Below are positions 34,428 to 43,709 of a stretch of DNA of 64,000 nt, one piece after another. Location of the stretch: the NCBI RefSeq assembly GCF_024169655.1, contig NZ_JALJWV010000001.1:1679001-1743000 (forward strand), read 5' to 3'. Source of the stretch: Pseudomonas marginalis. GTDB taxonomy: Bacteria; Pseudomonadota; Gammaproteobacteria; Pseudomonadales; Pseudomonadaceae. How positions within the stretch are numbered: position 1 is the stretch's first letter; each line of letters begins with the position of its first letter. Made by a program: the position numbers and the translations under genes. The notes beneath the pieces were generated by a model. That model was given only the letters and a program-made list of their open reading frames with translations, did no database searches and was not told the DNA's origin.

Positions 34428-35753
34428 GTGATAAGTAAGTTAAGAGAAAAATTTCAACATAGGTATAATTCATTTTTTGGATTGCTAGGCGTTGCTATTC
34501 CTACGTTGATAGTGGTTGTATCTTATAGGCTATTGTTGGATGGATTGGGTGAGGTTGGATTTGGCGTCTATCTTCTCGCTGCTTCGATTGGTAGTGTGAT
34601 GGCTTTTATGGATCTAGGGATTTCCTCCGCCAATATTAAATTTATTGCGGAGGATAAAGAAAGCGGTTCTTATGAAGCGCTTGCGAACGTTGTCCAGACG
34701 TCGGCATGTTTTTATTGTGTGTTGGGACTGTTTATCGTGGTCTCGGTGGCAGCGATGTCTCCTATCCTAGATTCAGTCTTCGGTATTACAGAAGAGTATC
34801 GTAGCTCTAGTTTTTTGTTGTTTGTTCTCGCTGCGGGTCAAGTATCGCTTTATTTGATTAATAATGTTTACATAGGTGTATTGAAAGCCTTGGGGCGATT
34901 TGATCTCGCTGTAATTGTGACTATATCCATTCCGCTGATAACAATGGGGCTAGGCGGATATCTGGTCGCTACTAGTGTTCTTGGTTTGTTAGGGTTGATG
35001 TGGCTGGGGGTGATAGGTTCTTTTTTAGGCTTAATGCTATCAATTTACTTGGCAAGAAGTTTATGCCAAGGTTCTGGTTGTGATTTACTTGGCGGCCGCC
35101 CCAGTATTGACACATTTAAACGAATGTATGGTTTTAGCGCAGTTCTAACCTTACATTCGTTTGCCGGTATTTTTTTTGCTCAGGCACAAAAAATATTTAT
35201 TGGCCATGCTCTAGGTCCGGCATCAGTTGGTATATATCAATTTGCATATACAGCTCTTTCCAAAATTCACACCTTGATAAATTCTGGCTCTGAGTTTATA
35301 TATCCATTGGCAAGTTCAGGTAAATGCAAGATTGAGCTGCGAGCGGTATATTTAAGAGTGCTATTGTTTACGACGCTGACTGCGTTTATTGGATTGTTAG
35401 TGCTTTGGTGGGCTGCGGATCTTATTTTTGGACTTTGGTTGGGATCTAATGTCGCATCAAGAGTCGTCCCGTTGATCCCGAGCTTGGCCGTTGCATTTTT
35501 CTTTGTGGCGCTTTCTATTCCCGGTCATCACATCCTAAACGGTTTGGGGTACCCTGGAGTCAATGTTCTTTATAGTATTGTTAATGTGGTTTTATATCTA
35601 ATTGTGCTTTTTTGTTTGAGTACTTACAGTTTGGATTTTGGTTTGATTTCGTATGCATATGCGTATGCAGTATCGAATGTTATTTCCGGTGCAGTGTTTC
35701 AGGTGTTATTCGAGTTTTTGTTTTGGCCGAGATTTATGCGTGATGAATTATAG
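34428..35753 (+). CDS. wzx: Wzx-type O-antigen flippase
   Basis: The 441-aa protein has about 12 hydrophobic helices and the polysaccharide-transporter (MOP/MATE) pattern: an N-terminal FFGLLGVAIPTLIVVVSYRL, an early GFGVYLLAASIGSVMAFMDLGIS and a central FFAQAQKIFIGHALGPASVGIYQFAY. It should flip undecaprenyl-PP-linked O-units across the inner membrane. GTG start, 6 bp after the preceding stop. The gene is AT-rich, typical of wzx. Confidence 0.9.
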   Translation: MISKLREKFQHRYNSFFGLLGVAIPTLIVVVSYRLLLDGLGEVGFGVYLLAASIGSVMAFMDLGISSANIKFIAEDKESGSYEALANVVQTSACFYCVLGLFIVVSVAAMSPILDSVFGITEEYRSSSFLLFVLAAGQVSLYLINNVYIGVLKALGRFDLAVIVTISIPLITMGLGGYLVATSVLGLLGLMWLGVIGSFLGLMLSIYLARSLCQGSGCDLLGGRPSIDTFKRMYGFSAVLTLHSFAGIFFAQAQKIFIGHALGPASVGIYQFAYTALSKIHTLINSGSEFIYPLASSGKCKIELRAVYLRVLLFTTLTAFIGLLVLWWAADLIFGLWLGSNVASRVVPLIPSLAVAFFFVALSIPGHHILNGLGYPGVNVLYSIVNVVLYLIVLFCLSTYSLDFGLISYAYAYAVSNVISGAVFQVLFEFLFWPRFMRDEL

Positions 35754-35839
35754 TTCTGTATTATGCATATTAGATGCGGTTGATATATCGTAATATTGCT
35801 ATTTTTTATGAGAGGCTAGTGTTTAGCGTAGGGGGTGGT

Positions 35840-36610
35840 ATGATTTTGTCAATAGTCACAATCGCTTATAATTCTGAGAGGTTTGGATTGGAAAAAACGC
35901 TTCATAGTGTTATTTCCGAGATTGATTCGAATCCTGATGTTGAATATGTAGTGATAGATGGTGCGTCTACTGATGGATCAAGTGAGATTTACAATCGATA
36001 TTTGGATCGTATCGATTTTTTTTCCTCGGAGAAAGATAAGGGCATAAGCGACGCCTTCAATAAGGGTGTTAGGCACTCTGCGGGGAAGTATATTTGGTTT
36101 GTCAATTCGGGAGATTACTTGGTAGAGGGCGCAATATTGTCGGTGCTCAATATTTTAAGAGTGGCAGATGAGGACATTTTTTATGGAGATATGTATTGGG
36201 TTAGTGGGGTAGGAAAAAGCACCTTATTAGTAGCAAGTAAAAACTACGAAAAAAAAATAAGCTATGTGATGCCCTTCATGCATCCATCAACTCTAGTTAG
36301 TCGAGAGGTTTTTGAGGCTGTTGGTATTTTTGATATACGCCTGAAGCATGCTATGGATTATGATTTGTTTTTGAGGGCGCACAAATATGGATTCAAAGCA
36401 AAAAAAATTGACATGGCTCTATCCAGCATGACTGCGGGTGGTGTACATGATACTAAATACCATAAAACAGTGTATGAGGTTTTTAGGGTTTCTTTTCTCT
36501 CTGGTGGTGGCTTGATTATGGCATTGGGCGCCATGGTTTATACATATCTTTGTCAGCGTTCTGCCACGTTTCGAGCGTTCAAAGGCTTTTTTAAGAAACA
36601 ATCATCATGA
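35840..36610 (+). CDS. Family 2 glycosyltransferase
   Basis: The 256-aa GT-A enzyme begins MILSIVTIAYNSERFGLEKT and has VVIDGASTDGSSEIY, SEKDKGISDAFNKGV and FVNSGDYLV (metal-binding region). It resembles the GT2 at 45130, another O-unit assembly enzyme. ATG at 35840 with ggggtgg upstream fits the conserved beginning; an in-frame ATG at 35774 would add 22 unlike residues. The TGA stop overlaps the next ATG. Donor and acceptor cannot be told from sequence. Confidence 0.85.
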   Translation: MILSIVTIAYNSERFGLEKTLHSVISEIDSNPDVEYVVIDGASTDGSSEIYNRYLDRIDFFSSEKDKGISDAFNKGVRHSAGKYIWFVNSGDYLVEGAILSVLNILRVADEDIFYGDMYWVSGVGKSTLLVASKNYEKKISYVMPFMHPSTLVSREVFEAVGIFDIRLKHAMDYDLFLRAHKYGFKAKKIDMALSSMTAGGVHDTKYHKTVYEVFRVSFLSGGGLIMALGAMVYTYLCQRSATFRAFKGFFKKQSS

Positions 36611-37761
36611 GAAAAAATCAAGACTTTATATTGATTAGTCGGTCTGCACTAGTATCGGGCGCCGAAATTATGCTTTCTCGGCTGGCATCATGTTTGACTG
36701 GCATTAAGTTAGGAGGGAGCGTTGAGTGTGTTATTAGTAACGCGGAGGTAAAAAAAATATATGCTGATGCTGATGCTGATGCTGATGCTGATGCTGATGC
36801 TGATGCTGATAAGATTGATTTTGTTTATAAAAAGCCTCTTGTGAAAATATCAAAAAAGCCCATTTTTTTAATTTTTTACGTCATTTGTGGTTTTTTAAGT
36901 TTTTTTAAGCTTTTTTTTATTCCTCGCACATGCCAAATAATTTTCAATGATATTGAATCGTTGGTGAGAGATTGGCCCCTTGCAGTCTTTAGGCGAAGCT
37001 ATTTTTATCTTCATGATTCGCATAAGTTGGATAGGGCTAAAGGTCGAAGCACATGTTTATTTATTTCATTTTTGGTTGACAAGGTTTTGGTTATCACTCG
37101 ATCGAGAGTGAAGAAGTTGGAGGGGATTGGTGTTGTTAATGCTCAATATTTCCCAAACTGTGTTTTAACCGAGGATGCCCTTTCTATTAATGAGGATGAT
37201 GTAGAAAAAAGTTGTTTGCGTGGGCGATACAAAGCCGTCGCAGTCGGCCAAATTACATCGTGGAAGCGAATTGATAAAAGTATCGAGCTAGTAGATAAAC
37301 TCAACGAGGCAGGGTTTCCGGTTGATCTAGAAATTTATGGTCGGCCTGATCCGTTATCGTCGCTAGATGCAGAATACTTTCTTAAAATTCAAATGATGTG
37401 CGCTGAATCCGGATTCTCAAAATTGCTCGGTTACACCGGAGATTTACAGAGTATTTATCGGGAGGCTGACATGTTCATTTCAATGTCAGCAAATGAGCCT
37501 TTTGGCCTTGCGCTTGTGGAAGCGCTTTCATTTGGAGTTCCCGCTATAGCGATGGAAGGAGAGGGGCCTGATGAGATCTTGAGTAATGATGTCGGGGTAC
37601 TCCTATCGGAGGGGTTTAAATATGATGAGGAATTAATCGATCGGGTCAAAGGTGTCATATTGATGAGTTCAATTAAATGTAAGGAAAGAGCAGGTTTATA
37701 TTCCTATGAGATATACAGAGAGCGTGTCAAATGTGAATTTAAAACTGAGTGTTCCAATTAG
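36607..37761 (+). CDS. Family 4 glycosyltransferase with an Ala-Asp repeat
   Basis: The 384-aa GT-B protein has the C-terminal donor-binding pattern AVGQITSWKRIDKSIEL and SANEPFGLALVEALSFGVPAIAM (EX7E). The N-terminal half is unusual: after VKKIY, eight Ala-Asp pairs are encoded by eight GCTGAT copies, followed by a hydrophobic stretch (IFLIFYVICGFLSFFKLFFI) that may attach it to the membrane. Repeat number can change without breaking the frame. It starts by ATGA overlap with the previous GT gene. Confidence 0.85.
   Translation: MRKNQDFILISRSALVSGAEIMLSRLASCLTGIKLGGSVECVISNAEVKKIYADADADADADADADADKIDFVYKKPLVKISKKPIFLIFYVICGFLSFFKLFFIPRTCQIIFNDIESLVRDWPLAVFRRSYFYLHDSHKLDRAKGRSTCLFISFLVDKVLVITRSRVKKLEGIGVVNAQYFPNCVLTEDALSINEDDVEKSCLRGRYKAVAVGQITSWKRIDKSIELVDKLNEAGFPVDLEIYGRPDPLSSLDAEYFLKIQMMCAESGFSKLLGYTGDLQSIYREADMFISMSANEPFGLALVEALSFGVPAIAMEGEGPDEILSNDVGVLLSEGFKYDEELIDRVKGVILMSSIKCKERAGLYSYEIYRERVKCEFKTECSN
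36763..36810 (+). repeat. Tandem hexanucleotide array (GCTGAT)8
   Basis: Eight perfect copies of gctgat lie inside the GT4 gene and encode Ala-Asp dipeptides. This is a simple-sequence repeat able to vary in number in steps of two residues. Confidence 0.97.
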
Positions 37762-39112
37762 TTACTATGCGTTCGCATTGATTAGTGCCATCTTGAGTTC
37801 TTGCCAGCTAACCGTTTTGCCGGACTTGCAATTGGTTTTAATTTTTCTATTGATTGTTTTGCGAGTTAGTCCGGAAGTTATAGTTCTTTGCTTGATTTCG
37901 ATCCTCTGCACAAGTGTGTATGCCATACCTGATCCAGTCCTTCGTAGTGCTCCACAAGATTATCCAAGTATATATACCAAGGGGTATGGGGGCGTTCGAT
38001 TGTTCGATTTGTTAGTTGTAATATTATTTTTTTATGCCTTGCCAAAGTTAAAAGAGTTAACTATTCATAAGAGACTGTTTTTGTTGTATGGTGTTTTTTT
38101 TGTATCAATGATTTCGCTGTTGTTTAATCAGTTTATTGGTTTGTCGAATTATTCATACTTCTTTTTTGGTGCTCGGAATGCTTTGGTTGCCGTATCGTTT
38201 TCGTTATTGCTTACGCGCTTAATGCCTGAACGTATACCGCCGATACTTGTATTCTCTATGTTTTGCTGGATTTGTAAGATGCTATTTATGATCCTGCTGC
38301 CTTCAGATAACGTTATTGAGCGTGAAATTTTTGGCATTCCTTGGAAGATTTTTTTTGCTGGTGATGAATATCTATCATTTATGCTTATTTGTGCTATTAC
38401 GCTATGCGTAGGTATTAATTTTTATACGAGGAAGAAATTGAAGTCTGTGTGTTATTTTATGTGTTTTTTGGCTTTGGTTCTAGCCTTGATTTCACAGAGG
38501 AAGGGGGCGGTCCCCTATTTCTTTTTTTGTTTTATAATGATTTTCTGTTTTGACCGTGGTGCGTTATATAGGTCGTTTTTTACTATGGTTTTGTTTGTAT
38601 ATACACTGGGGATGTATTTTGTTAGTGGGCCGGCCTATGAGTTTCTTCCTGGCGCTTTGACTTTGTCACTTAATGAGTATCATGTGTTATACCAGTCTGC
38701 GATTTCCAGTATTTCTCATTTGATGTCTAGTTCACCTATTTCGTCGATTTTCGGAATAGGCCCCGCCGGGCTGTATGAGGTATTTGATCTTCCGCTTGAG
38801 TCTGATCATATTTTTTCATTTGGAACTGAAGTGGGTGAAAAATATCGTTATGCGATCTGGGCTGTTCCTTTTGATAGGCTTTTTTTGAATGCTGGGATCA
38901 TAGGAGGGGGGTTGACGGTTTTATATATAATATCGATCTTGGTTAGAGGGAGGGGGGTGGCGTATTTGTATATGTCATTTTCCATTATTCCCTTGTTTGG
39001 ATTGTACGGGCTTACACCGGTAAGCGCCATTTTTGTAGGGTTTGCATTATACGCATTGACGGTGAAGATAAGCCCAGAAATAATAGAAAATCATATATTG
39101 GATAAGGCTTAG
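37733..39112 (+). CDS. wzy: Wzy-type O-antigen polymerase
   Basis: The ~459-aa protein has about 11-12 hydrophobic helices and a large periplasmic loop after about residue 290 (GPAYEFLPGALTLSLNEY to DLPLESDHIFSFGTE), the usual layout of Wzy. It joins O-units in the periplasm under Wzz control. GTG at 37733 with a gagagcg upstream is proposed; an ATG at 37706 is possible but overlaps the GT4 gene by 56 bp. Sequence is otherwise poorly conserved, as expected. Very AT-rich. Confidence 0.8.
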   Translation: MNLKLSVPISYYAFALISAILSSCQLTVLPDLQLVLIFLLIVLRVSPEVIVLCLISILCTSVYAIPDPVLRSAPQDYPSIYTKGYGGVRLFDLLVVILFFYALPKLKELTIHKRLFLLYGVFFVSMISLLFNQFIGLSNYSYFFFGARNALVAVSFSLLLTRLMPERIPPILVFSMFCWICKMLFMILLPSDNVIEREIFGIPWKIFFAGDEYLSFMLICAITLCVGINFYTRKKLKSVCYFMCFLALVLALISQRKGAVPYFFFCFIMIFCFDRGALYRSFFTMVLFVYTLGMYFVSGPAYEFLPGALTLSLNEYHVLYQSAISSISHLMSSSPISSIFGIGPAGLYEVFDLPLESDHIFSFGTEVGEKYRYAIWAVPFDRLFLNAGIIGGGLTVLYIISILVRGRGVAYLYMSFSIIPLFGLYGLTPVSAIFVGFALYALTVKISPEIIENHILDKA

Positions 39113-39209
39113 TGGGTATCGGCCTGGTTTTTTTTGCGGTCGTCTTATTTGTCTGGTTTTCGATAATTTTATTGTGTCTCGCTGTTTAGATCATATTAAG
39201 GAATTTAAA

Positions 39210-40316
39210 ATGAAAGTGGGTTTCGATTATCAGATTTTCACTCTCCAGGCTTTTGGTGGTATATCTCGTTATTATGTCAGCCTAGTGGAGCAGCTGAAGT
39301 CAATGGGGCATTCTCCCCGGATTTTTGCTCCTTATCATTGTAACGAGTATCTGTCCAATGTCTCGCCTCTGACTGTGGATGGCAAACGGATTGCTACCAG
39401 AAACTCGAAACTAATGCGCCTAAGCCTACCAATTAATCAAATGCTCTCGAATAGCAGAATGAAGTCTTGGGTACCTGATGTGGCTCATGAAACCTATTTT
39501 TCGATGTTCAAACCTTCTCGACGTTCTTTTCCGACTGTTTTGACTGTATACGATATGGTCCATGAGAAATTTCCAGAAGAGTTTTCTAGGTGGGGCAATA
39601 TCAGTGTCCGTAAGCGCATGGCGGTTGAGCGAGCCGACCATGTCATCTGCATTTCCGAAAGCACCCGTAACGACTTGATCCAGGCATTTGGTGTGGACGA
39701 ATCTAAAGTTTCGGTTGTTTACCTGGGATTTGACACATTTACCGATGTTGGTGTCAAAACTGACAGCCCTGAGATCTCTCGTCGCCCTTATTTACTGTTC
39801 GTAGGTAACCGGGCTGGCTACAAGAATTTCCATGGTTTTTTACGAGCGTTCGCTCTATCACCTGCCTTGAAGGCAGATTACGACATCGCCTGTTTTGGCG
39901 GTGGTGCTTTCACTGTCGCGGAGAAGGAACTAATTCATAGCGTGGGGTTGTCTGAGGATCGTGTTAGGTATCAGGGGGGCAGCGACAAAGTTCTTGGCGA
40001 TCTCTACAGTCAGGCTGCTGCTTTTGTTTATCCCTCTATGTATGAAGGTTTTGGCCTGCCGCCTCTTGAGGCGATGGCCAAGGGCTGCCCGGTCATTGTC
40101 AGTCATTCCAGCTCAATGCCCGAGGTGGTGGGGGATGCAGGCTGTTATTTCGATCCGCACTCCATTGAAGAAATGTCCGCTGCGATGGAAAAAGTAGTTT
40201 TCTCGTCATCGCTCAGGCAATCCTTGGTCAGTGCCGGTTATAATCGCCTGCAAAAATTTTCGTGGGCTTCCTGCGCCGAGAAAACTATGGATGTTTACAC
40301 TCAAGTGGTGAGGTGA
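39210..40316 (+). CDS. Family 4 glycosyltransferase
   Basis: The 368-aa GT-B enzyme begins MKVGFDYQIFTLQAFGGISRYY and contains DMVHEKFPEEF, ADHVICISESTRNDLI, YLLFVGNRAGYKNF and the EX7E motif YEGFGLPPLEAMAKGCPVIVS. It is of the mannosyl/rhamnosyl-transferase type often found beside gmd-based pathways. ATG at 39210 after aaggaa is preferred over an in-frame GTG at 39174. GC content rises again here relative to wzy. GDP-6-deoxyhexose genes follow after 3 bp. Confidence 0.9.
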   Translation: MKVGFDYQIFTLQAFGGISRYYVSLVEQLKSMGHSPRIFAPYHCNEYLSNVSPLTVDGKRIATRNSKLMRLSLPINQMLSNSRMKSWVPDVAHETYFSMFKPSRRSFPTVLTVYDMVHEKFPEEFSRWGNISVRKRMAVERADHVICISESTRNDLIQAFGVDESKVSVVYLGFDTFTDVGVKTDSPEISRRPYLLFVGNRAGYKNFHGFLRAFALSPALKADYDIACFGGGAFTVAEKELIHSVGLSEDRVRYQGGSDKVLGDLYSQAAAFVYPSMYEGFGLPPLEAMAKGCPVIVSHSSSMPEVVGDAGCYFDPHSIEEMSAAMEKVVFSSSLRQSLVSAGYNRLQKFSWASCAEKTMDVYTQVVR

Positions 40317-40319
40317 GTA

Positions 40320-41276
40320 TTGGACCGTGACCAAAAAGTCGCATTGATTTGCGGCGCAAGTGGGCAAGATGGGTCCTATCTGGCCAAGTTTTTGTTGAGC
40401 AAAGGCTACGTAGTCTGGGCCAGCTCGAGAGATGCGCAAGGAGCTTCTTTCAGCAACTGGGCTCGCTTGGGAATCGAACCCGGGCAAATAAAAACACTCT
40501 CAATGGTGCCAGAGGATTTTCGTAGTGTCTTTATGGCATTACGGAAAAGCAATCCGGACGAAGTTTACTATCTGGCTGGCCAATCTTCCGTGGGCTTGTC
40601 TTTTGAGCAGCCGGCCGAGACGATTCAAAGCATTACCCTGGGTACGCTGAATATGCTGGAGGCCTGCCGAATGGCTGAGCGCCCCGTCAGGCTTTACCAG
40701 GCGGGATCGAGTGAGTGTTTCGGCGATACGCTTGGCGAAGCGGCCAATGAGGCGACAGCACTGAAACCTTCAAGCCCGTATGCGGTTGCAAAGGCATCTG
40801 CCTACTGGCTGGTTGAGAATTACCGGGCGGCTTACAACTTGTACGCCTGTACGGGGATTCTGTTCAACCACGAATCGCCGTTGAGACCTACTCGTTTTGT
40901 CACGCAGAAGATCATCAGTACAGCCCGGCGCATAGCCAGCGGTTCGACTGAAAAATTGAAGCTGGGCAGGCTTGATATCTCGCGCGATTGGGGCTGGGCG
41001 CCAGAATATGTCGAGGCCATGTGGCTCATGCTCCAGCAGGATGTCCCTGAGGATTATGTTATCGCAACAGGTACGACGGTAACCCTGCAGGAATTCGTGG
41101 CAGAGGTGTTTCGTTGCCTGGATCTCGACTGGAAGGATCATGTCGTCGTGGATGCTGAGTTTTTGCGTCCTACCGATTTGTTGGTCAGTCGCGCAGATCC
41201 GTCCAAGGCTGAAAAGCAGTTGGGCTGGAAGGCGCGATATAAGGTTGCAGATGTTGTCAAGGGCATGCTGGGCTAG
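40320..41276 (+). CDS. GDP-mannose 4,6-dehydratase-family SDR, paralogue of the next gene
   Basis: The 318-aa protein shares [19 protein letters not shown], the YAVAKASAYW catalytic motif and NHESPLRPTRFVTQKI with GMD, but lacks ~55 residues and has GSSECFG in place of STSELYG. It may act as a GDP-4-keto-6-deoxymannose reductase/epimerase or as a second dehydratase; I cannot tell which. The start appears to be TTG at 40320 behind aggtgag. It is followed after 29 bp by gmd, so this is a tandem of diverged paralogues. Confidence 0.8.
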   Translation: MDRDQKVALICGASGQDGSYLAKFLLSKGYVVWASSRDAQGASFSNWARLGIEPGQIKTLSMVPEDFRSVFMALRKSNPDEVYYLAGQSSVGLSFEQPAETIQSITLGTLNMLEACRMAERPVRLYQAGSSECFGDTLGEAANEATALKPSSPYAVAKASAYWLVENYRAAYNLYACTGILFNHESPLRPTRFVTQKIISTARRIASGSTEKLKLGRLDISRDWGWAPEYVEAMWLMLQQDVPEDYVIATGTTVTLQEFVAEVFRCLDLDWKDHVVVDAEFLRPTDLLVSRADPSKAEKQLGWKARYKVADVVKGMLG

Positions 41277-41305
41277 AAGCTGGTTTTATTTAAAAGGAAA
41301 ATATT

Positions 41306-42430
41306 ATGTCGGTTAAAAAAGCGCTTATTACGGGTATTACAGGCCAGGACGGTTCCTATCTTGCCGAGTTTCTGCTTGAAAAAGGCTACGAAGTCCATGG
41401 CATCAAGCGCCGTGCTTCGTCCTTCAACACCCAGCGTGTGGACCACATCTACCAAGACCCGCATGTCGATAATCAAAAGTTCGTGCTGCATTATGGCGAT
41501 TTGACCGATTCGTCCAACCTCACTCGTATCATCCAGGAAGTTCAACCGGATGAAGTGTATAACCTGGGTGCACAATCCCATGTTGCCGTGAGCTTTGAAT
41601 CGCCTGAGTACACTGCTGACGTTGATGCCATGGGCACGTTGCGTATCCTGGAAGCCATTCGTCTGCTCGGTCTTGAGAAGAAAACCAAGTTTTATCAGGC
41701 TTCGACCTCCGAGCTATACGGTCTGGTGCAAGAGATTCCCCAGAAAGAAACCACACCGTTCTACCCTCGCTCTCCTTACGCCGTAGCAAAAATGTACGCT
41801 TACTGGATCACGGTTAACTACCGTGAAGCCTATGGCATGTACGCCTGTAACGGCATTTTGTTCAATCACGAATCTCCGCGTCGAGGCGAAACATTCGTAA
41901 CGCGCAAGATTACCCGTGCGTTGGCAAACATCTCTCAAGGCCTTGAGAAATGTGTGTTCCTCGGCAACATGGATGCACTGCGTGATTGGGGCCATGCCAA
42001 GGACTACGTCCGCATGCAGTGGATGATGTTGCAACAGGATGAGCCTGAAGATTTCGTGATCGCCACAGGCGTCCAGTACTCCGTGCGCGAATTCGTGCGT
42101 TGGTCGGCGGCCGAGCTTGGCATCAAGTTGCGCTTCGAAGGTACCGGCGTTGATGAAATCGCGGTAGTTGAAGCCATTGAGGGTGATAAAACTCCGGCGC
42201 TGAGCGTGGGGGATGTGGTGGTGCGTGTTGACCCGCGTTACTTCCGTCCTGCCGAAGTTGAAACCTTGCTTGGCGATCCGACAAAAGCCAAAACCAAGTT
42301 GGGATGGACGCCGGAAATCACGGTTCAGGAAATGTGTGCCGAGATGGTGCGTGAAGATTTGAAAGTGGCGCAGCGTCATGCCTTGCTCAAGCAGCATGGC
42401 CATGAGGTTCCTGTTGCAACGGAGAACTGA
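41306..42430 (+). CDS. gmd: GDP-mannose 4,6-dehydratase
   Basis: The 374-aa enzyme turns GDP-mannose into GDP-4-keto-6-deoxymannose. Signatures are [38 protein letters not shown], the [10 protein letters not shown] motif, [16 protein letters not shown] and [14 protein letters not shown]. Length is normal. fcl follows after 3 bp, so the product is committed to GDP-fucose-type sugars. Confidence 0.97.
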   Translation: MSVKKALITGITGQDGSYLAEFLLEKGYEVHGIKRRASSFNTQRVDHIYQDPHVDNQKFVLHYGDLTDSSNLTRIIQEVQPDEVYNLGAQSHVAVSFESPEYTADVDAMGTLRILEAIRLLGLEKKTKFYQASTSELYGLVQEIPQKETTPFYPRSPYAVAKMYAYWITVNYREAYGMYACNGILFNHESPRRGETFVTRKITRALANISQGLEKCVFLGNMDALRDWGHAKDYVRMQWMMLQQDEPEDFVIATGVQYSVREFVRWSAAELGIKLRFEGTGVDEIAVVEAIEGDKTPALSVGDVVVRVDPRYFRPAEVETLLGDPTKAKTKLGWTPEITVQEMCAEMVREDLKVAQRHALLKQHGHEVPVATEN

Positions 42431-42433
42431 TCA

Positions 42434-43408
42434 GTGGCTCGTAATTTGACCGAAGCGGTATTGGTTGTCGGGTATCGAGGAATGGTCGGATCGGCCATCG
42501 TGCGGCGTCTGTCTGCCTTAGGTTATAAGAATATCCTGACGCTCGGCCGCGAAAACTTGGATCTGCTCGATCAGAGTGCGGTGAGGGCATATTTCGATGA
42601 GCACAAGGTCGACCAAGTGTATCTGGCAGCCGCGCGCGTTGGGGGTATTCATGCTAACAATACCTACCCTGCGGACTTCATTTACGACAACCTGATGATT
42701 CAGGCGAATGTGATTGAAGCTGCACATCGCGCGGGTGTGCAGAAGCTGCTGTTCCTGGGCTCCTCTTGCATCTATCCGAAGCTCGCCGAACAGCCGATGA
42801 CGGAGCAGGCGCTGCTGACTGGCACGCTCGAATCAACCAATGAACCCTACGCGATTGCCAAGATTGCTGGGATCAAGTTGTGTGAGAGTTACAACCGTCA
42901 GCACGGTCGTGATTATCGCAGCGTGATGCCGACCAACTTGTACGGCCCACACGATAACTACCACCCGGATAACAGCCATGTTATTCCGGCGTTGCTGCGT
43001 CGTTTCCACGATGCGGTAGAGAATTCGGTGGAAGAAGTTGCAATCTGGGGCAGTGGCAAGCCAATGCGTGAGTTCTTGCACGTTGATGATATGGCTGCAG
43101 CCAGCGTCCATGTCATGGAGGTAGATGGCGAAGTCTATCGTGCCAATACTCAACCGATGCTTTCCCATATCAACGTCGGTACAGGTATCGACTGTACGAT
43201 TCGTGAGCTGGCGGAGACCATCGCCAAAGTGACTGGCTTCAAGGGGACGCTGACGTTTGATGCGTCCAAGCCGGATGGTACGCCGCGAAAGCTGATGGAT
43301 GTTTCTCGACTGAAGTCCATGGGATGGCAGGCGAGCATCCAGCTTGAGGACGGTTTGAGAGATGCTTATCAGTGGTTTGTCACAAACCGTCTGGACGCAC
43401 GAAACTGA
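42434..43408 (+). CDS. fcl: GDP-L-fucose synthase
   Basis: The 324-aa SDR epimerises and reduces GDP-4-keto-6-deoxymannose to GDP-L-fucose. It has [38 protein letters not shown], the [13 protein letters not shown] segment and [13 protein letters not shown], followed by [25 protein letters not shown] start. It is the last gene before a ~300-bp gap with a hairpin. Confidence 0.96.
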   Translation: MARNLTEAVLVVGYRGMVGSAIVRRLSALGYKNILTLGRENLDLLDQSAVRAYFDEHKVDQVYLAAARVGGIHANNTYPADFIYDNLMIQANVIEAAHRAGVQKLLFLGSSCIYPKLAEQPMTEQALLTGTLESTNEPYAIAKIAGIKLCESYNRQHGRDYRSVMPTNLYGPHDNYHPDNSHVIPALLRRFHDAVENSVEEVAIWGSGKPMREFLHVDDMAAASVHVMEVDGEVYRANTQPMLSHINVGTGIDCTIRELAETIAKVTGFKGTLTFDASKPDGTPRKLMDVSRLKSMGWQASIQLEDGLRDAYQWFVTNRLDARN

Positions 43409-43709
43409 TGGTTTTGCGGCAACGCCCGCTCAGGGTGGGCGTTGTCTGCATACGTCTTGAATTTCGATCTCGTAACCATCGATTTCGCGGCTCGATCAAT
43501 AGGGCGCAGACCTGATTCATCACCTTTGCGTGTGTTGCATAAAGTGTGATGCTGAATCGACGCAAGGTCGGTGTTTTAGCAATGCCAGTGCCTCACCACC
43601 AAGCGTATGATGAGTTCCAGGCAACCTATATAAACGTCACTGCATCGAGCATAACTCCACCTGCGAGTATTTCGCTGCGCTGATCAAGAAAGAATCAAAG
43701 GATGATTGA
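43409..43709. other. Intergenic region before manC
   Basis: No gene is supported. The left end holds a terminator-like hairpin (43420-43444); the rest probably contains a promoter for the manC to wbpM run, though I see no clear hexamer pair (tatata at about 43627-43632 is a -10 candidate). Confidence 0.45.
43420..43444 (+). terminator. Hairpin after fcl
   Basis: An 8-bp perfect stem (caacgccc / gggcgttg) lies just after the fcl stop codon. There is only a weak T-run, so termination may be partial. Confidence 0.6.
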
